From the NCBI RefSeq assembly GCF_037055355.1, contig NZ_CP146350.1, positions 7,153,001 to 7,217,000 of the forward strand: 64,000 bases of DNA. Direction: 5' to 3'. The translations under genes were made by a program, and so were the position numbers. Every line of letters starts with the position of its first letter. Within the stretch, counting starts at the first letter, position 1. The notes beneath the pieces were generated by a model. The model saw nothing but the letters and a program-made list of their open reading frames with translations. It searched no databases and was not told the origin of the DNA. Below are positions 43,643 through 55,177 of the stretch, piece by piece. The stretch is from Streptomyces sp. DG1A-41 (GTDB lineage: Bacteria > Actinomycetota > Actinomycetes > Streptomycetales > Streptomycetaceae).

Positions 43643-45168
43643 GTGAGGTCCGAGCAGGGGTTCTCGTCGGCGGACCGGGCCCCGTCGGCCACCTCGGACG
43701 GTACGGCGGTCGGAGCCGGGGACGCGGAAGGGGCCGCCGCCGGGCTGTCCGCGTACGACTGCCCCAGCACGACGCTGATCCCGCTGCGGGTCACGGACTG
43801 GAGCTCGGCGCCGGGGAAGGCCGCCGCCGCGGTCCGGGCCCGCTCCTCCAGGCCGGGGCCGTACTCGACCAGTGTCGTGGTGTGGTCCTGGGCGGATGCC
43901 GTCGCCGTGCCCGTGACGGTGAAGCCGTCCGCGGTGAGAGCGGCGGCGGCGCGGGCGGCCAGGCCGGGGACGGCGGTGCCGTTGTAGACGGCGACGTCGA
44001 TGCCCTCACCGGAGATGGGCGTGGGGGAGACGGGGGTTTCAGAATTCGACGGCCCGGTCCTCTTCCCACCGGCGTCCTTGCCGTCGATCGTGCGGTCGGC
44101 CCTGAGCGAGGCCCACAGGGCGTCGGCGTCCGGCTGCACGATCGCGACCCGCGAACCCTCGTAGCGCCAGGGCAGGGTGACGAACTTCGTGTCGTGCAGG
44201 TCGATGTCCTTCAGAGACATCGCGAACGAGATCAGCTTGTCGGCGGATCCGAGGCCGGGGTCGACGGTCAGCGACTTCGTGGCGGCGTCGGCCAGCGGCA
44301 GCAGCCTCGTCGGGGTGAGGCCCTTGCTCTTCACCTCCTTCAGCAGGCTCGCCACGAACGCCTGCTGGCGCTTGATCCGGCCGATGTCGGAACCGTCGCC
44401 GATGCCGTGCCGGATGCGAACGTAGTCCAGCGCCTTCTGGCCCGAGACGGTCTGCTCGCCCTTGGGGAAGAGCAGCTTGCCCGGGGCGGTGAGGTGCGGG
44501 TTGAGGTCGTTCTCGTAGACGTCCTGAGGCAGGCACACCTTGACACCGCCCACCACGTCCGTCAGCCGCGCGAAGCCCTTGAAGTCGACGACGACGGTGT
44601 GGTCGACGCGCAGTCCGGTGAGCTGTTCGACCGTGTTCTGGGTGCAGGCGGGGTTGCCCTTGGCGGTCTGGCCGACCGAGTACGCGGCGTTGAACATCGT
44701 GTCCGGCTGGGCCTTCGTCCAGCTGCCGTCGGGCAGTCTGCACGGCGGGATGGTGACCAGGGTGTCGCGGGGGATGGAGACGGCGATGGCGTGCCGGTGG
44801 TCGGCGTAGACGTGGAGCAGGAACGCGGTGTCGGAGCGGCCCACGTCGTTCTTGTCTCCGCCGCCCAGGGCCTCGTTGCCGCCGGTGCGGGTGTCCGAGC
44901 CGATGACCAGGACGTTCTCGCCCTTCGACGAGCCGGCCTCGGGGCGGTGGTCGGAAAGGCCGCCGGAGTCGAAGGTGCTGATGTCGCCGTCCAGCTTCAG
45001 ATAGAGCCAGCCGGCTCCGCCCGCGGCGAGCACGAGCAGGGCCAGGCAGACGGCGAGACCGACGCGTATGCCACGACCACGCCGGCGACGAGCGCGTCGT
45101 CGCCTGTGGTCCCGCTGGGCGGCCCTGTGCCGCTGCGGCTCCGTCCTCCGGCTGCTGGTGACCGTCAT
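43633..45168 (-). CDS. LytR-CpsA-Psr (LCP) cell-wall polymer ligase with LytR_C domain
   Basis: A 511-residue type-II membrane protein (518 if the GTG at 45189 is used). An Arg-rich cytoplasmic tail precedes one helix ([21 protein letters not shown]). The LCP domain contains [39 protein letters not shown] and [21 protein letters not shown] LytR_C domain ([20 protein letters not shown]) follows a Pro/Ser linker. LCP enzymes transfer undecaprenyl-linked teichoic or other glycopolymers onto peptidoglycan. The start is uncertain because the ribosome site is poorly spaced for both candidates. An ACAGTTGC/GCAACTGT inverted repeat separates it from the divergent tatA-like gene. Confidence 0.92.
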   Translation of the reverse strand: MTVTSSRRTEPQRHRAAQRDHRRRRARRRRGRGIRVGLAVCLALLVLAAGGAGWLYLKLDGDISTFDSGGLSDHRPEAGSSKGENVLVIGSDTRTGGNEALGGGDKNDVGRSDTAFLLHVYADHRHAIAVSIPRDTLVTIPPCRLPDGSWTKAQPDTMFNAAYSVGQTAKGNPACTQNTVEQLTGLRVDHTVVVDFKGFARLTDVVGGVKVCLPQDVYENDLNPHLTAPGKLLFPKGEQTVSGQKALDYVRIRHGIGDGSDIGRIKRQQAFVASLLKEVKSKGLTPTRLLPLADAATKSLTVDPGLGSADKLISFAMSLKDIDLHDTKFVTLPWRYEGSRVAIVQPDADALWASLRADRTIDGKDAGGKRTGPSNSETPVSPTPISGEGIDVAVYNGTAVPGLAARAAAALTADGFTVTGTATASAQDHTTTLVEYGPGLEERARTAAAAFPGAELQSVTRSGISVVLGQSYADSPAAAPSASPAPTAVPSEVADGARSADENPCSDLTYG

Positions 45169-45200
45169 CGGCGTCTGCTTGCCTTCCACCCGGGGGTTGT

Positions 45201-45224
45201 ACAGTTGCGCAATGTAGCAACTGT
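45201..45224. promoter_or_regulatory. Operator-like inverted repeat between LCP and tatA-like genes
   Basis: ACAGTTGC and its perfect complement GCAACTGT flank an 8-base spacer. The spacing suits a dimeric winged-helix or TetR/MarR-type regulator. It lies 33 bases before one start and 22 before the other, overlapping likely promoters of both genes. Confidence 0.55.
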
Positions 45225-45245
45225 CGAAGAGAGAGAGGGCATGAC

Positions 45246-45494
45246 GTGCTGCGCAACGGACTGGAGCCCTGGCATCTGCTGATCGTGGCGATCGTCGTGA
45301 TCGTCCTGTTCGGCTCGAAGAAGCTGCCCGACACGGCGCGTTCGCTCGGCCGCTCGATGCGGATCCTCAAGAGCGAGGCGAGGGCACTGAAGGAGGAGGG
45401 CGCCGCGGACCCGGCCTCCGGTGATCCGGCCGGGCCCGCCGCGCAGCCCGTCAGCCCGTCAGAACCGGTAGCGACCGATGGCCGTGGGAGATGA
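45246..45494 (+). CDS. TatA-family twin-arginine translocase protein
   Basis: An 82-residue TatA/E-type protein. One hydrophobic helix ([21 protein letters not shown]) with the FGxxKLP hinge, an amphipathic helix ([19 protein letters not shown]) and a Pro/Ala-rich acidic tail. GTG start with GAGAGGG about 7 bases upstream. It is probably a second TatA copy, since no tatB or tatC gene is nearby; the main copies in Streptomyces lie elsewhere. Its 3' end overlaps the P450 remnant on the other strand. Confidence 0.9.
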   Translation: MLRNGLEPWHLLIVAIVVIVLFGSKKLPDTARSLGRSMRILKSEARALKEEGAADPASGDPAGPAAQPVSPSEPVATDGRGR

Positions 45495-46305
45495 ACGAGT
45501 CCACCGGCCGCAGCTCGTCCGACGGTACGGCGAGGGTGAGGCCGGGGAACCGCTCGCACAGGGCCGGTCGACCGTCGTCTCGTGGCCGGCGCTGATCATC
45601 AGCATCAGCGTGTCGAGCAGCTCCTCCTCGCGGGCCCGCGATCAGCGCGCTGGTCAGGTCGTCGCCGGGCGCCGCCCGTTTCACGGCGACGAGCTCGCCG
45701 AGGACGGCGTGGAACCGGGCGTAGATGTCGGTGACTTCGGCCGCGTCGGCCCAAGGTGTGGAAGACGCCGTCCACCACGACGCGCAGCTCGGGTCCCAAC
45801 TCCTCGGGCAAGCCGACGGTTCGCCGATGACCTGGATGGGCAGCGGAGAGCAGGACTCCTCTCGCAGATCGACCGCGCCGCCGCCCGCCCCGTCGTCGGC
45901 CCCGGCATGGCGACCCGGTCGAGCGGCTCCGCGGTGATCTCCTCGATCCGGGGCCGCGGTGCGGCGGGCGGTGAACGCCTTGGAGACGAGGGTGCGCAGC
46001 CGTTTGTGCCCGGTGCCGGAGACCGTGAACATCTTCCGCACGGCGGCCCAGGTGTACAGCGGCCAGTCAGATGAGACCTCGCCGTCGAGCCGGCGGGGCC
46101 AGTGCCGGCGCGCGTCCTTCGACACCCGTGGGTCGGTGAGCAGCCGCTTCAGCAGCGGGGCGCTGCTGATCGCCCAGGCCGGGACGCCGTGGGGGAGTTC
46201 GACGGGGGTGACGGGTCCGCGCTCGCGGATCCGGGCGGCCTCGCCGTGGACGTCGCGGCCGGTCGGGGCGATCACTGTCGGGTGCGTGCATTCCGTGGGA
46301 CTCAC
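45451..46305 (-). pseudogene. Cytochrome P450, degenerate
   Basis: Remnant of an actinobacterial P450. Recognisable pieces occur in order but in changing frames: VELPHGVPAWAISSAPLLKR, DPRVSKDARRHWP, FTVSGTGHKRLRTLVSKAFT, RIEEITAE, DLREESCSPLPIQVIGE, PEELGPELRVVVDGVFHTLG, AAEVTDIYARFHAVLGEL and the I-helix text LMLMISAGHETTV. Directly after that the sequence jumps to LCERFPGLTLAVPSDELRPV, the extreme C-terminus. So the ExxR motif and the haem-Cys region are deleted (junction about 45565-45580). At least five frame changes are needed. This is a true pseudogene, not a single sequencing error. No ferredoxin gene is adjacent. Confidence 0.9.
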
Positions 46306-46419
46306 CCTGGGCTGGCGGTGGTTCGCATGACACGCGGACGCCTCGTGGGCGGTGCGCGACACGTCCGGCCAAGTGGCCGCGGCCGGGCGGCGCCAGAGGG
46401 CGGAGAATCACTGGCTGGT

Positions 46420-46878
46420 TCAGGCAGTCCGGCCGGCTTCCCGCTCCACGGGTCGCGCCACCGCCTTCGCGGCCCGCGCCTGCTTCCTGCGCTGCCGCCG
46501 GCCGATGCGCGGCTCCTGGTCCGGAAGCCACCCGAAGGTGAGGCAGCTGCCGGCCACGCCCAGGAGCAGGCCCACGAAGAAGCCGCCCAGGTTCGAGGTC
46601 AGCCAGGTCCCCAGGGAGACCAGCACCCCGATGACCGAGTAGAACAGGCGCTGGGCGGGGTTGAAGAGGATCAGCACGCCGCACAGCAGCATCACGGCCG
46701 GGAGCAGATAGCCGGCCAGGCCCTGCATGCCGACGTGCAGGATGACGTCCAGCGACGCCTTCAGGGTGAGCAGGACCTCCGCCCCGCCCAGGGCGAGCAG
46801 CAGCCCGCCCCAGAAGGGACGGCCCGCCCGCCACTGGCGGAAGGCGGGCCGGATCCTCCCGCGCGGGCCGCCGGGCAT
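46420..46878 (-). CDS. DUF6114 membrane protein
   Basis: A 152-residue membrane protein with three to four helices (FWGGLLLALGGAEVLLTL; GLAGYLLPAVMLLCGVLILF; FFVGLLLGVAGSCLTFGWLP) and a basic C-terminal tail. Its ATG overlaps the stop of the DUF6230 gene (TGATG). The DUF6230-DUF6114 pair is common in Streptomyces; the function is unknown to me. Confidence 0.9.
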   Translation of the reverse strand: MPGGPRGRIRPAFRQWRAGRPFWGGLLLALGGAEVLLTLKASLDVILHVGMQGLAGYLLPAVMLLCGVLILFNPAQRLFYSVIGVLVSLGTWLTSNLGGFFVGLLLGVAGSCLTFGWLPDQEPRIGRRQRRKQARAAKAVARPVEREAGRTA

Positions 46879-47549
46879 CAGCACCCCGACCCGCTGAAGC
46901 CCAGTTTCAGCCCGGGCAGCTTGAACACACCGGCCGTCGTGGCGTAGTTGGTCTGCCGCAGGTTGGCGATGTGCACGGTGTCGGACTGCTGGCTGAACAC
47001 GCCCTTCGGTCCCCGGCCCAGCGGCCCGGCCTTGTCGAGCGTGCTGGCGTCGTTGCCGATCTCGATGTCGGTGAAGGCCGCGTTGCCCGAGAGCTCCGTG
47101 GAGTCGGTGGTCAGGTCGCTGGCCCGGACCTTCTCCGCACCGCCACCCGCCCTGATGACCAGGTTCGTGCCGCCCAGGTCCACGCTCTGGCACAGCTTGG
47201 TGAGCGTCGCGTCCTTGATCACGGACGTGACGACCAGCACCTGGCCGCCGGTGTCACCCGCGTTGGGGCTGCCCTCGGCCATCTCGTCCAGACCGCCGAA
47301 CTGTGCGAAGCCGGTGCCGTTCAGCTCGGTGGCGGTGACCGTGAACGGCATACCGGAGATGGCGAACTGCACGCCCAGCGCCCCCTGGGCGGTGAGGACC
47401 GCGAGGCCGGCGGCGACCGCGGCGGCCGGCACCGCCATCACCGCGGCCCGGCGTGCCCGGACCCGCCCGCGTCGCGCGGGAACGTCACCGACGTCCACGG
47501 CGGCGGGGGCTACCGGTCTTTCGGGGGTGTGCTCGGCGGAGGAGGTCAT
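46878..47549 (-). CDS. DUF6230 exported protein
   Basis: A 223-residue protein anchored or secreted through one hydrophobic stretch (AAVMAVPAAAVAAGLAVLTAQ, about residues 37-57) after an Arg-rich cytoplasmic segment. The exported part is beta-rich, includes ISGMPFTVTATELNGTGFAQ, and has Cys near LCQSVDL and at the very C-terminus. Start ATG at 47549 has TGGAG upstream. Translationally coupled to the DUF6114 membrane protein, so the two probably act together at the envelope. A good vegetative promoter lies about 135 bases upstream. Confidence 0.9.
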   Translation of the reverse strand: MTSSAEHTPERPVAPAAVDVGDVPARRGRVRARRAAVMAVPAAAVAAGLAVLTAQGALGVQFAISGMPFTVTATELNGTGFAQFGGLDEMAEGSPNAGDTGGQVLVVTSVIKDATLTKLCQSVDLGGTNLVIRAGGGAEKVRASDLTTDSTELSGNAAFTDIEIGNDASTLDKAGPLGRGPKGVFSQQSDTVHIANLRQTNYATTAGVFKLPGLKLGFSGSGC

Positions 47550-47690
47550 GTCTGCTCCAGGTGCGTGTCGGTGCGGATCGGACTTCGGTGGCACGTTGCC
47601 CTGGCGCGGACACCGGCCGCGTACGCACGTCTCCCCGCAACTCCCGGAGGTTGCAGGGGCTTTGTCGTTACGCCGCAGTAGCCGACTCGG

Positions 47691-47719
47691 AAGTTACCGG
47701 GGGTTACATGAAGGGTCAA
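47691..47719 (-). promoter_or_regulatory. Promoter of the DUF6230-DUF6114 operon
   Basis: On the minus strand TTGACC, a 17-base spacer, then TAACTT: a good match to the vegetative HrdB consensus. Transcription would start near 47684, giving a leader of about 135 bases. Confidence 0.65.
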
Positions 47720-47812
47720 GAGAAGTGTGAACAAAGAGTGTGGGGTGTGCGCCGGATGTGAGTCGCCGACCATCGGAACATCTCAGCGAACGCACAACTC
47801 CCTTACGGAGAC

Positions 47813-48752
<940 letters not shown>

Positions 48753-48770
48753 CGGCTCGGAGGCGTCGGT

Positions 48771-49568
48771 TCAGCGTCGACGCAGCCGTAGCGCCAGGGC
48801 GGCGCCGCCGGTGAGCACCAGCACCGCCGCGGCGCCGCCCGCCGGCGTGGGCGTCGACGGACCGGAGGCGGGTTCGCAGTTCGAGGCCGATGGAGGGTTC
48901 CCCTTCTCCTCGCCCCTCGTTTTGGTCTCGGCCGGGAACACCACGTCCGAGCACGAGTAGTACGTGTCCGGCGTACCGCTGTTCTGCCAGACCGTGTACA
49001 GCACGTGCCGCCCGGTCCGGTCGGACGGCAGGGCCGCCTCGACGCGGTACGCGCCGTCCGTCAGGGCCGGGTCCGTCACCTCGGCGAACGGCTTCTCGGG
49101 CAGGTCGGACCAGGACAGCGGCCCGGTCGGGTCGTAGCCGGGCTTCGTCAGGTACGTCCGGAACGTGCCGGTGTGCGGGATCGTCGAGACGTACCGCACG
49201 GTCAGCGTCTCGCCGGGCGTCAGCCGGGTCGCCGGCCAGTCGGCGCGGGCGAGGTCGAGGCCCTGGTAGCCGGGCAGGCCCCCGCTGCACAGCTTGCCGT
49301 CGGGGACGACCTGCCGGTCCCGGCCGTTCACGTTCGCCACCCGCAGGTCGTCCCACGCCGTGAAGGGCGCGCCGTTCGCGGCGACGGCCGCGCGGCACGC
49401 CGCCGAGCCCGCGCGGTCACCGCCCTCGGGGGAGCAGGCCACCACCCGGCTCACCGGATCGGTCGGCGCACCGTGCGCCCGCGCCGGGCCCGCCGCCCAC
49501 AGCGGCAGCAGCAACGGGGCCACGAGGGCGGCCGCGAGTGCGGTGCGGTGTGCGGTCGTACGGGGCAT
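48771..49568 (-). CDS. Secreted AA10 lytic polysaccharide monooxygenase with C-terminal anchor
   Basis: A 265-residue copper enzyme that oxidatively cleaves chitin or cellulose. The signal peptide ends ARA, so His32 (HGAPTDPVSR) becomes the N-terminus and first ligand of the histidine brace; the second is in TIPHTGTF. Further AA10 text: VACSPEGGDRAGSAACRAAV, LSWSDLPEKPFAEV and VLYTVWQNSGTPDTYYSCSDVVF. A Thr/Pro linker and a C-terminal helix (AAAVLVLTGGAALALRLRRR) suggest membrane anchoring instead of a carbohydrate-binding module; no LPxTG is present. ATG at 49568 with GAGGAG 9 bases upstream. Confidence 0.92.
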   Translation of the reverse strand: MPRTTAHRTALAAALVAPLLLPLWAAGPARAHGAPTDPVSRVVACSPEGGDRAGSAACRAAVAANGAPFTAWDDLRVANVNGRDRQVVPDGKLCSGGLPGYQGLDLARADWPATRLTPGETLTVRYVSTIPHTGTFRTYLTKPGYDPTGPLSWSDLPEKPFAEVTDPALTDGAYRVEAALPSDRTGRHVLYTVWQNSGTPDTYYSCSDVVFPAETKTRGEEKGNPPSASNCEPASGPSTPTPAGGAAAVLVLTGGAALALRLRRR

Positions 49569-49921
49569 CCGTCTGCGTCTCCTCGGCCGGGCCGGAGCGG
49601 TCGGTAGTGCGATACGGGCAACCGGCCCGGCGCGTTCACCGCGCCACGACCCGTTCGAAAAGGGGGCCATTCGCGCCCGACTCCCCGTCATAGAGGGTGG
49701 GTTTCCGGCTCGATCGAGGGTTTCCCCCGTATCCCGGTGACCTTCCCTTTGCCTATCGTTCGACCACAGCTGACCCACAGGTAACCCCGGACGGGTCCGC
49801 TCCCCACACGCCTGGCCGGCCATCGCGTCGCTTTTCGAACCACCCCCCTCCGCTTCAGCGACGAAGCGCCTCCCACCGCCGCTCCGCCCAGCCCGGAGTC
49901 CGGCCACGAAAGGCAACGACC
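49569..49921. other. Divergent intergenic region, LPMO to S8 protease
   Basis: A 353-base gap with no credible gene. GGGTTTCC occurs at 49699 and 49718, 19 bases apart. No clear -35/-10 pair was found for either gene. Confidence 0.4.
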
Positions 49922-51718
<1,797 letters not shown>

Positions 51719-51789
51719 TCCATCTGATCCTTCTGAATCTCCTGGTCCTCCTTCGGCGAGGACACTGAACGGGCAGCTCACGAGCGGGC

Positions 51790-51826
51790 GGGCCGGCCGG
51801 TGCGGATGGGGCACCGGTCGGCCCGT
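51790..51826 (+). terminator. Terminator after the S8 protease
   Basis: A 15-bp stem (CGGGCCGGCCGGTGC with one G-T pair) around a 7-base loop, followed by TCTTT. It is 72 bases after the protease stop. Confidence 0.85.
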
Positions 51827-51981
51827 CTTTACGTCCGGCCGCACAACCCCCACAGTTAGATACCGAACGCGCTGTTTTCTTTCACCAGTTGCGATTGTTT
51901 TGCCGGATGTGCACCCGAACTACGGCACACTGGTGTGGTGAACGCCGTCTGAGGGTGAGTTATCGTGTACGGGGGGTAAAA

Positions 51982-52003
51982 ACAAACGGCATGACCCGTT
52001 CAT
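51982..52003. promoter_or_regulatory. CprB-type gamma-butyrolactone-receptor operator
   Basis: A 22-base site beginning ACAAACGG and ending CCCGTTCAT, 24 bases before cprB. It matches 17 of 22 positions of the CprB consensus operator as I recall it from the S. coelicolor literature (ACATACGGGACG followed by CCCCGTTTAT). Its position indicates autoregulation. The rest of 51719-52027 holds only the terminator and AT-richer promoter-like sequence. Confidence 0.7.
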
Positions 52004-52027
52004 TTCTGTCCCGGGAGAGTTCAGTCG

Positions 52028-52672
52028 ATGGCGAGGCAGTTGCGAGCCGAGCAGACCCGCTCGACGATCATCACGGCCGCCGCTGACCTGTTCGACCGTC
52101 GCGGCTACGAATCGACCAGTCTCAGCGACATCGTGGAGCACGCTCAGGTCACCAAGGGTGCCCTGTACTTCCACTTCGCGGCGAAGGAGGACCTCGCCCA
52201 CGCGATCCTCGAACTCCAGTCGCACACCGCCCGCCTGGCGGCGGAGACCGACCACCGCGGCCACACCTCTCTGGAGGCGCTGATGCGCCTCACATTCGGC
52301 ATCACCCGCATGTCGGTCGAGGATCCGGTACTCAGGGCCGGCCTGCGGCTCGCCACCGGGGGGATCCGGCCGCGTCCGCCGCTGAGCCATCCGTTCACGG
52401 AGTGGCTGGACATCGTCACGACCCGGCTCGTCGGCGCGGTCAAGGAGTCCGACGTCCACCCGGACATCGATATCGATGTCGTGGCCCACTCCCTGGTCTG
52501 TTTCTTCGTCGGCACGCGGGTCGTGGGCCGCTCCCGCGAGCCCGTCACGCGCCAGCCCCGCCGGACGGCCGAGATGTGGAACATACTCATCCGCGGCCTG
52601 GTCCCGGTCACCCGCCGCGCCCGCTACCTGAGCCTGGCGGCCCGCCTGGAGCGCGAACTGGCACCGGTCTGA
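52028..52672 (+). CDS. cprB: Gamma-butyrolactone-receptor-type TetR regulator CprB
   Basis: A 214-residue TetR-family protein nearly colinear with CprB of S. coelicolor. N-terminal HTH: ARQLRAEQTRSTIITAAADL, DRRGYESTSLSDIVEHAQVT, KGALYFHFAAKEDLAHAI. The C-terminal domain keeps PVLRAGLRLATGG, HPFTEWLDIVTTRL and MWNILIRGLVPVTRRARY. ATG with GGGAGAG 9 bases upstream. CprB relatives are repressors of secondary metabolism and differentiation. As I recall, cprB (SCO6071) lies close to geosmin synthase (SCO6073) in S. coelicolor, as here, which supports orthology. A matching operator is directly upstream. Confidence 0.88.
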   Translation: MARQLRAEQTRSTIITAAADLFDRRGYESTSLSDIVEHAQVTKGALYFHFAAKEDLAHAILELQSHTARLAAETDHRGHTSLEALMRLTFGITRMSVEDPVLRAGLRLATGGIRPRPPLSHPFTEWLDIVTTRLVGAVKESDVHPDIDIDVVAHSLVCFFVGTRVVGRSREPVTRQPRRTAEMWNILIRGLVPVTRRARYLSLAARLERELAPV

Positions 52673-52752
52673 CGGTCTCGGGCCGGACAATGCGCCCCGG
52701 GCTTCCGGCCAGGCCGGCCGGGACCTGGCGTCCGCGCGCTACGGTGAGCCGC

Positions 52753-53937
52753 ATGCCCGACACCCCATCCGCACCCGTGCTCCTCGGCGACCAGCCGGGC
52801 TCCTTCCCCCACAGCGTGCTCGCCGAGCGGCACCCGGCCATCATCCGGCAGGTGCGCGAGGCCTTCCCGTACGAACCCGGGCAGCACCGCGCGCTCGACG
52901 AACTGCTGGCGAACTGCACCAAGGGCGAGATCGAACCGCTCCCCGCCGACGCGCACGACCGTGACCTCTGGGAGACCTGGGGGCTGCGCGAGTACGCCGG
53001 CCGGTCCTGGTTCGACGTGCCGTGGCTCTGGTCCGAGAGCTGGTTCTACCGCCGACTGCTCCAGGCCGTCGGCTACTTCGGCCCCGGCCCCTGGCAGGGC
53101 ATCGACCCCTTCCGTCCCGCCAAACTGGCCGAACTCGACTCCCACGAGACCGACGAGGAACTCGCCGCGCTCGACGACCTCGCAGACCGGCCGGTCGGCG
53201 AACAGGCACAGGCCCTGCTGCACGGCTCCCTCTGGGGCAACCGCGCCGACCTCGGCTTCCGTCTCTCCGCCGAGGGCGCACGGGCCTCCGACGCCACCCC
53301 CGGACTCGTGGCCGACGACAGCGACCGCCTGTGGGCCCTGCTCGGCAGCAGCGGCACGGGCACCCTGTGCCTGGTCGCCGACAACGCGGGCCGCGAACTC
53401 GTCCCCGACCTGCTCCTCATCGCCCATCTCCTGGCCCACGGGCGCATCGGACGAGCCGTCCTGCACGTCAAGCCCCACCCGTACTACGTCTCGGACGCCA
53501 CCGCCGCCGACGTCGTCGACGCGCTGCGCCGGCTGACCGGTGCCGGGGGAGCGGCCGCCGAGTACGGACAGTGTCTGTGGTCCGCCCTGGCCGACGGCCG
53601 CCTGGCCCTCCGCGCCCACCCCTTCTCCTGCGCCCCGTTGCCGTACGAGGAGATGCCCGCCGACCTGCGCGCCGACTTCGCCGCGGCCACGCTCACCGTC
53701 GTCAAGGGCGACCTCAACTACCGCCGCCTGGTGGGCGACCGGCTCTGGGCCCCGACCACGCCGTTCCCGGACGTCACCGCGTACTTCCCCGGCCCGGTCG
53801 CCGCCCTGCGCACCCTGAAGTCCGACGTGATCACCGGCCTCGACGCCCGGACCGAGGCCGGACTGGTCGCGGCGGAGGACCAGCGCTGGCGCACCAGCGG
53901 CACGCACGCGCTGATCCAGGTGAGCGTCCCCGGGTAG
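52753..53937 (+). CDS. Damage-control phosphatase ARMT1-like (DUF89) protein
   Basis: A 394-residue DUF89/ARMT1-type protein. Metal-site motifs are LVADNAGRELVPDLLLI, HVKPHPYYVSD and VVKGDLNYRRLVGD. N-terminal helical part: HSVLAERHPAIIRQV and SWFDVPWLWSESWFYRRLL. Family members are metal-dependent phosphatases that remove side-products such as damaged sugar phosphates; the exact substrate is open. ATG at 52753 with GGTGAG upstream. It follows cprB by 80 bases in the same direction. It converges on the next gene with only one base between stop codons. Confidence 0.88.
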   Translation: MPDTPSAPVLLGDQPGSFPHSVLAERHPAIIRQVREAFPYEPGQHRALDELLANCTKGEIEPLPADAHDRDLWETWGLREYAGRSWFDVPWLWSESWFYRRLLQAVGYFGPGPWQGIDPFRPAKLAELDSHETDEELAALDDLADRPVGEQAQALLHGSLWGNRADLGFRLSAEGARASDATPGLVADDSDRLWALLGSSGTGTLCLVADNAGRELVPDLLLIAHLLAHGRIGRAVLHVKPHPYYVSDATAADVVDALRRLTGAGGAAAEYGQCLWSALADGRLALRAHPFSCAPLPYEEMPADLRADFAAATLTVVKGDLNYRRLVGDRLWAPTTPFPDVTAYFPGPVAALRTLKSDVITGLDARTEAGLVAAEDQRWRTSGTHALIQVSVPG

Positions 53938-53938
53938 G

Positions 53939-55177
53939 TCAGCTCACCCTCACGTCCTGCCACACCAGCCGGTGGTCCGACGTCGGAACCGTCGTGCCGT
54001 CCCCCACCAGCCGGTACAGGGGGTCGCCGGGCGTCGGCCAGAACACGCCGTTCGCGCCCGGTATCAGCCCCCGGGACGGGATGACGTGGTCGACGCGCAG
54101 GTTGCCGGGCGCGGCGTCGCCGAAATCGGCCGTGTCGTACGCCGGGTCACCGAGGTGCGAGGCGTTCGCACCGCCCTGGAGCCGGGCCGCCTCCACACCG
54201 CCCCTGCTCGCGGGCGGCTCGGCCGGCAGGTTCACCGCCGGGTGCTCCAGCAACTGCCGTACGGCGTGGTCGTAGCTGTCGCCGTCGTACGGATCGGCGT
54301 TGAGGTCTCCCGCGATCACGAACCGCGCCCCGGGCCGCAGCCCGCCGCGCCGGCCCCGGTCGTCGTACAGGTACGCGCCGCGCCGGCGTCCGCCGATGTA
54401 GTCGGCCCACAGGCGTATCTCGTCGTGATTGCGCCGGCCGTTGCGGTCCTCGGGGCCGTCGAAGGTGGGCGGGGTGGGGTGCGACACCAGGAAGTGCACG
54501 GTGTCCCGGCCGATCCGCACGGGCACGTCCCAGTGGCTCTTGGAGGACAGCCGCAGGATCGCCCGGGCCTCGTCGCTGTAGTAGCCCTCGGGCATGACGT
54601 TGCCCGGCATGTCCTTCCACAGGAAGTGCTGGAAGGTGCGCACCGCGCGCGTGTCGATCGGGTACTTGGCCAGCACGGCCATGCCGTACTGGCCGGGGAA
54701 CCAGCCGTACCCGTAGGCGTCCTGCCCGTAGGCGTCCGAACCGGGCGTCGTCACGGCCCCGTTCTTCCCGTCCAGGTCCACTCCCGTGGCGACGCCCGTG
54801 TTCACGGGCCCGGTGAAGCGGTACGGGTAGCGGACCGGGCGGGCGCCGTTGTGGCCGACCGCCAGGTAATTGCGCAGGAACAGGCGGACCGCGGCGCCCT
54901 GATCGTCGTAGTCGAACTCGTTGATCAGCAGCACGTCCGGGTCGACCCGCTGGATCGTCTCGGCGGCATTGCGCGCCTGGGCGTTGTCCGGGGTGGACAG
55001 GTCCCGGACCAGGGCGCCCTGCGCGGAGCGGTTCAAGGAGGCGTTGAACGTGGCGAACCGCACGGTGCGCCCGTGCCGTTCGGACGCCGAGGCGCTCAGG
55101 GAGGTCGCACCGGCCAGCGCCGCCCCCGCGAGCGAGGTGAGCGCGGCCCGGCGCGGCAGGGCTCGGGACTGCTTCAT
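53939..55177 (-). CDS. Tat-exported endonuclease/exonuclease/phosphatase-fold protein
   Basis: A 412-residue secreted protein. Twin-arginine leader LPRRAALTSLAGAALAGATS. The EEP fold is shown by FATFNASLNR, VLLINEFDYDDQG, YGMAVLAKYPI, FLVSHPTPPTFDGPED, FVIAGDLNADPYDGDSYD and the terminal SDHRLVWQDV, which carry the catalytic Asn, Glu, Asp and His. Likely a phosphodiesterase or secreted nuclease. ATG at 55177 has CGGAG upstream. Monocistronic; 180 bases separate it from the divergent geoA. Confidence 0.9.
   Translation of the reverse strand: MKQSRALPRRAALTSLAGAALAGATSLSASASERHGRTVRFATFNASLNRSAQGALVRDLSTPDNAQARNAAETIQRVDPDVLLINEFDYDDQGAAVRLFLRNYLAVGHNGARPVRYPYRFTGPVNTGVATGVDLDGKNGAVTTPGSDAYGQDAYGYGWFPGQYGMAVLAKYPIDTRAVRTFQHFLWKDMPGNVMPEGYYSDEARAILRLSSKSHWDVPVRIGRDTVHFLVSHPTPPTFDGPEDRNGRRNHDEIRLWADYIGGRRRGAYLYDDRGRRGGLRPGARFVIAGDLNADPYDGDSYDHAVRQLLEHPAVNLPAEPPASRGGVEAARLQGGANASHLGDPAYDTADFGDAAPGNLRVDHVIPSRGLIPGANGVFWPTPGDPLYRLVGDGTTVPTSDHRLVWQDVRVS

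Noticed and set aside
44041..44052. Sequence break at the AGAATTCGAC inside the LCP gene
   Set aside because: The reading frame continues through it as the Ser/Pro linker ([13 protein letters not shown]) and the LytR_C domain follows in frame, so no lesion.
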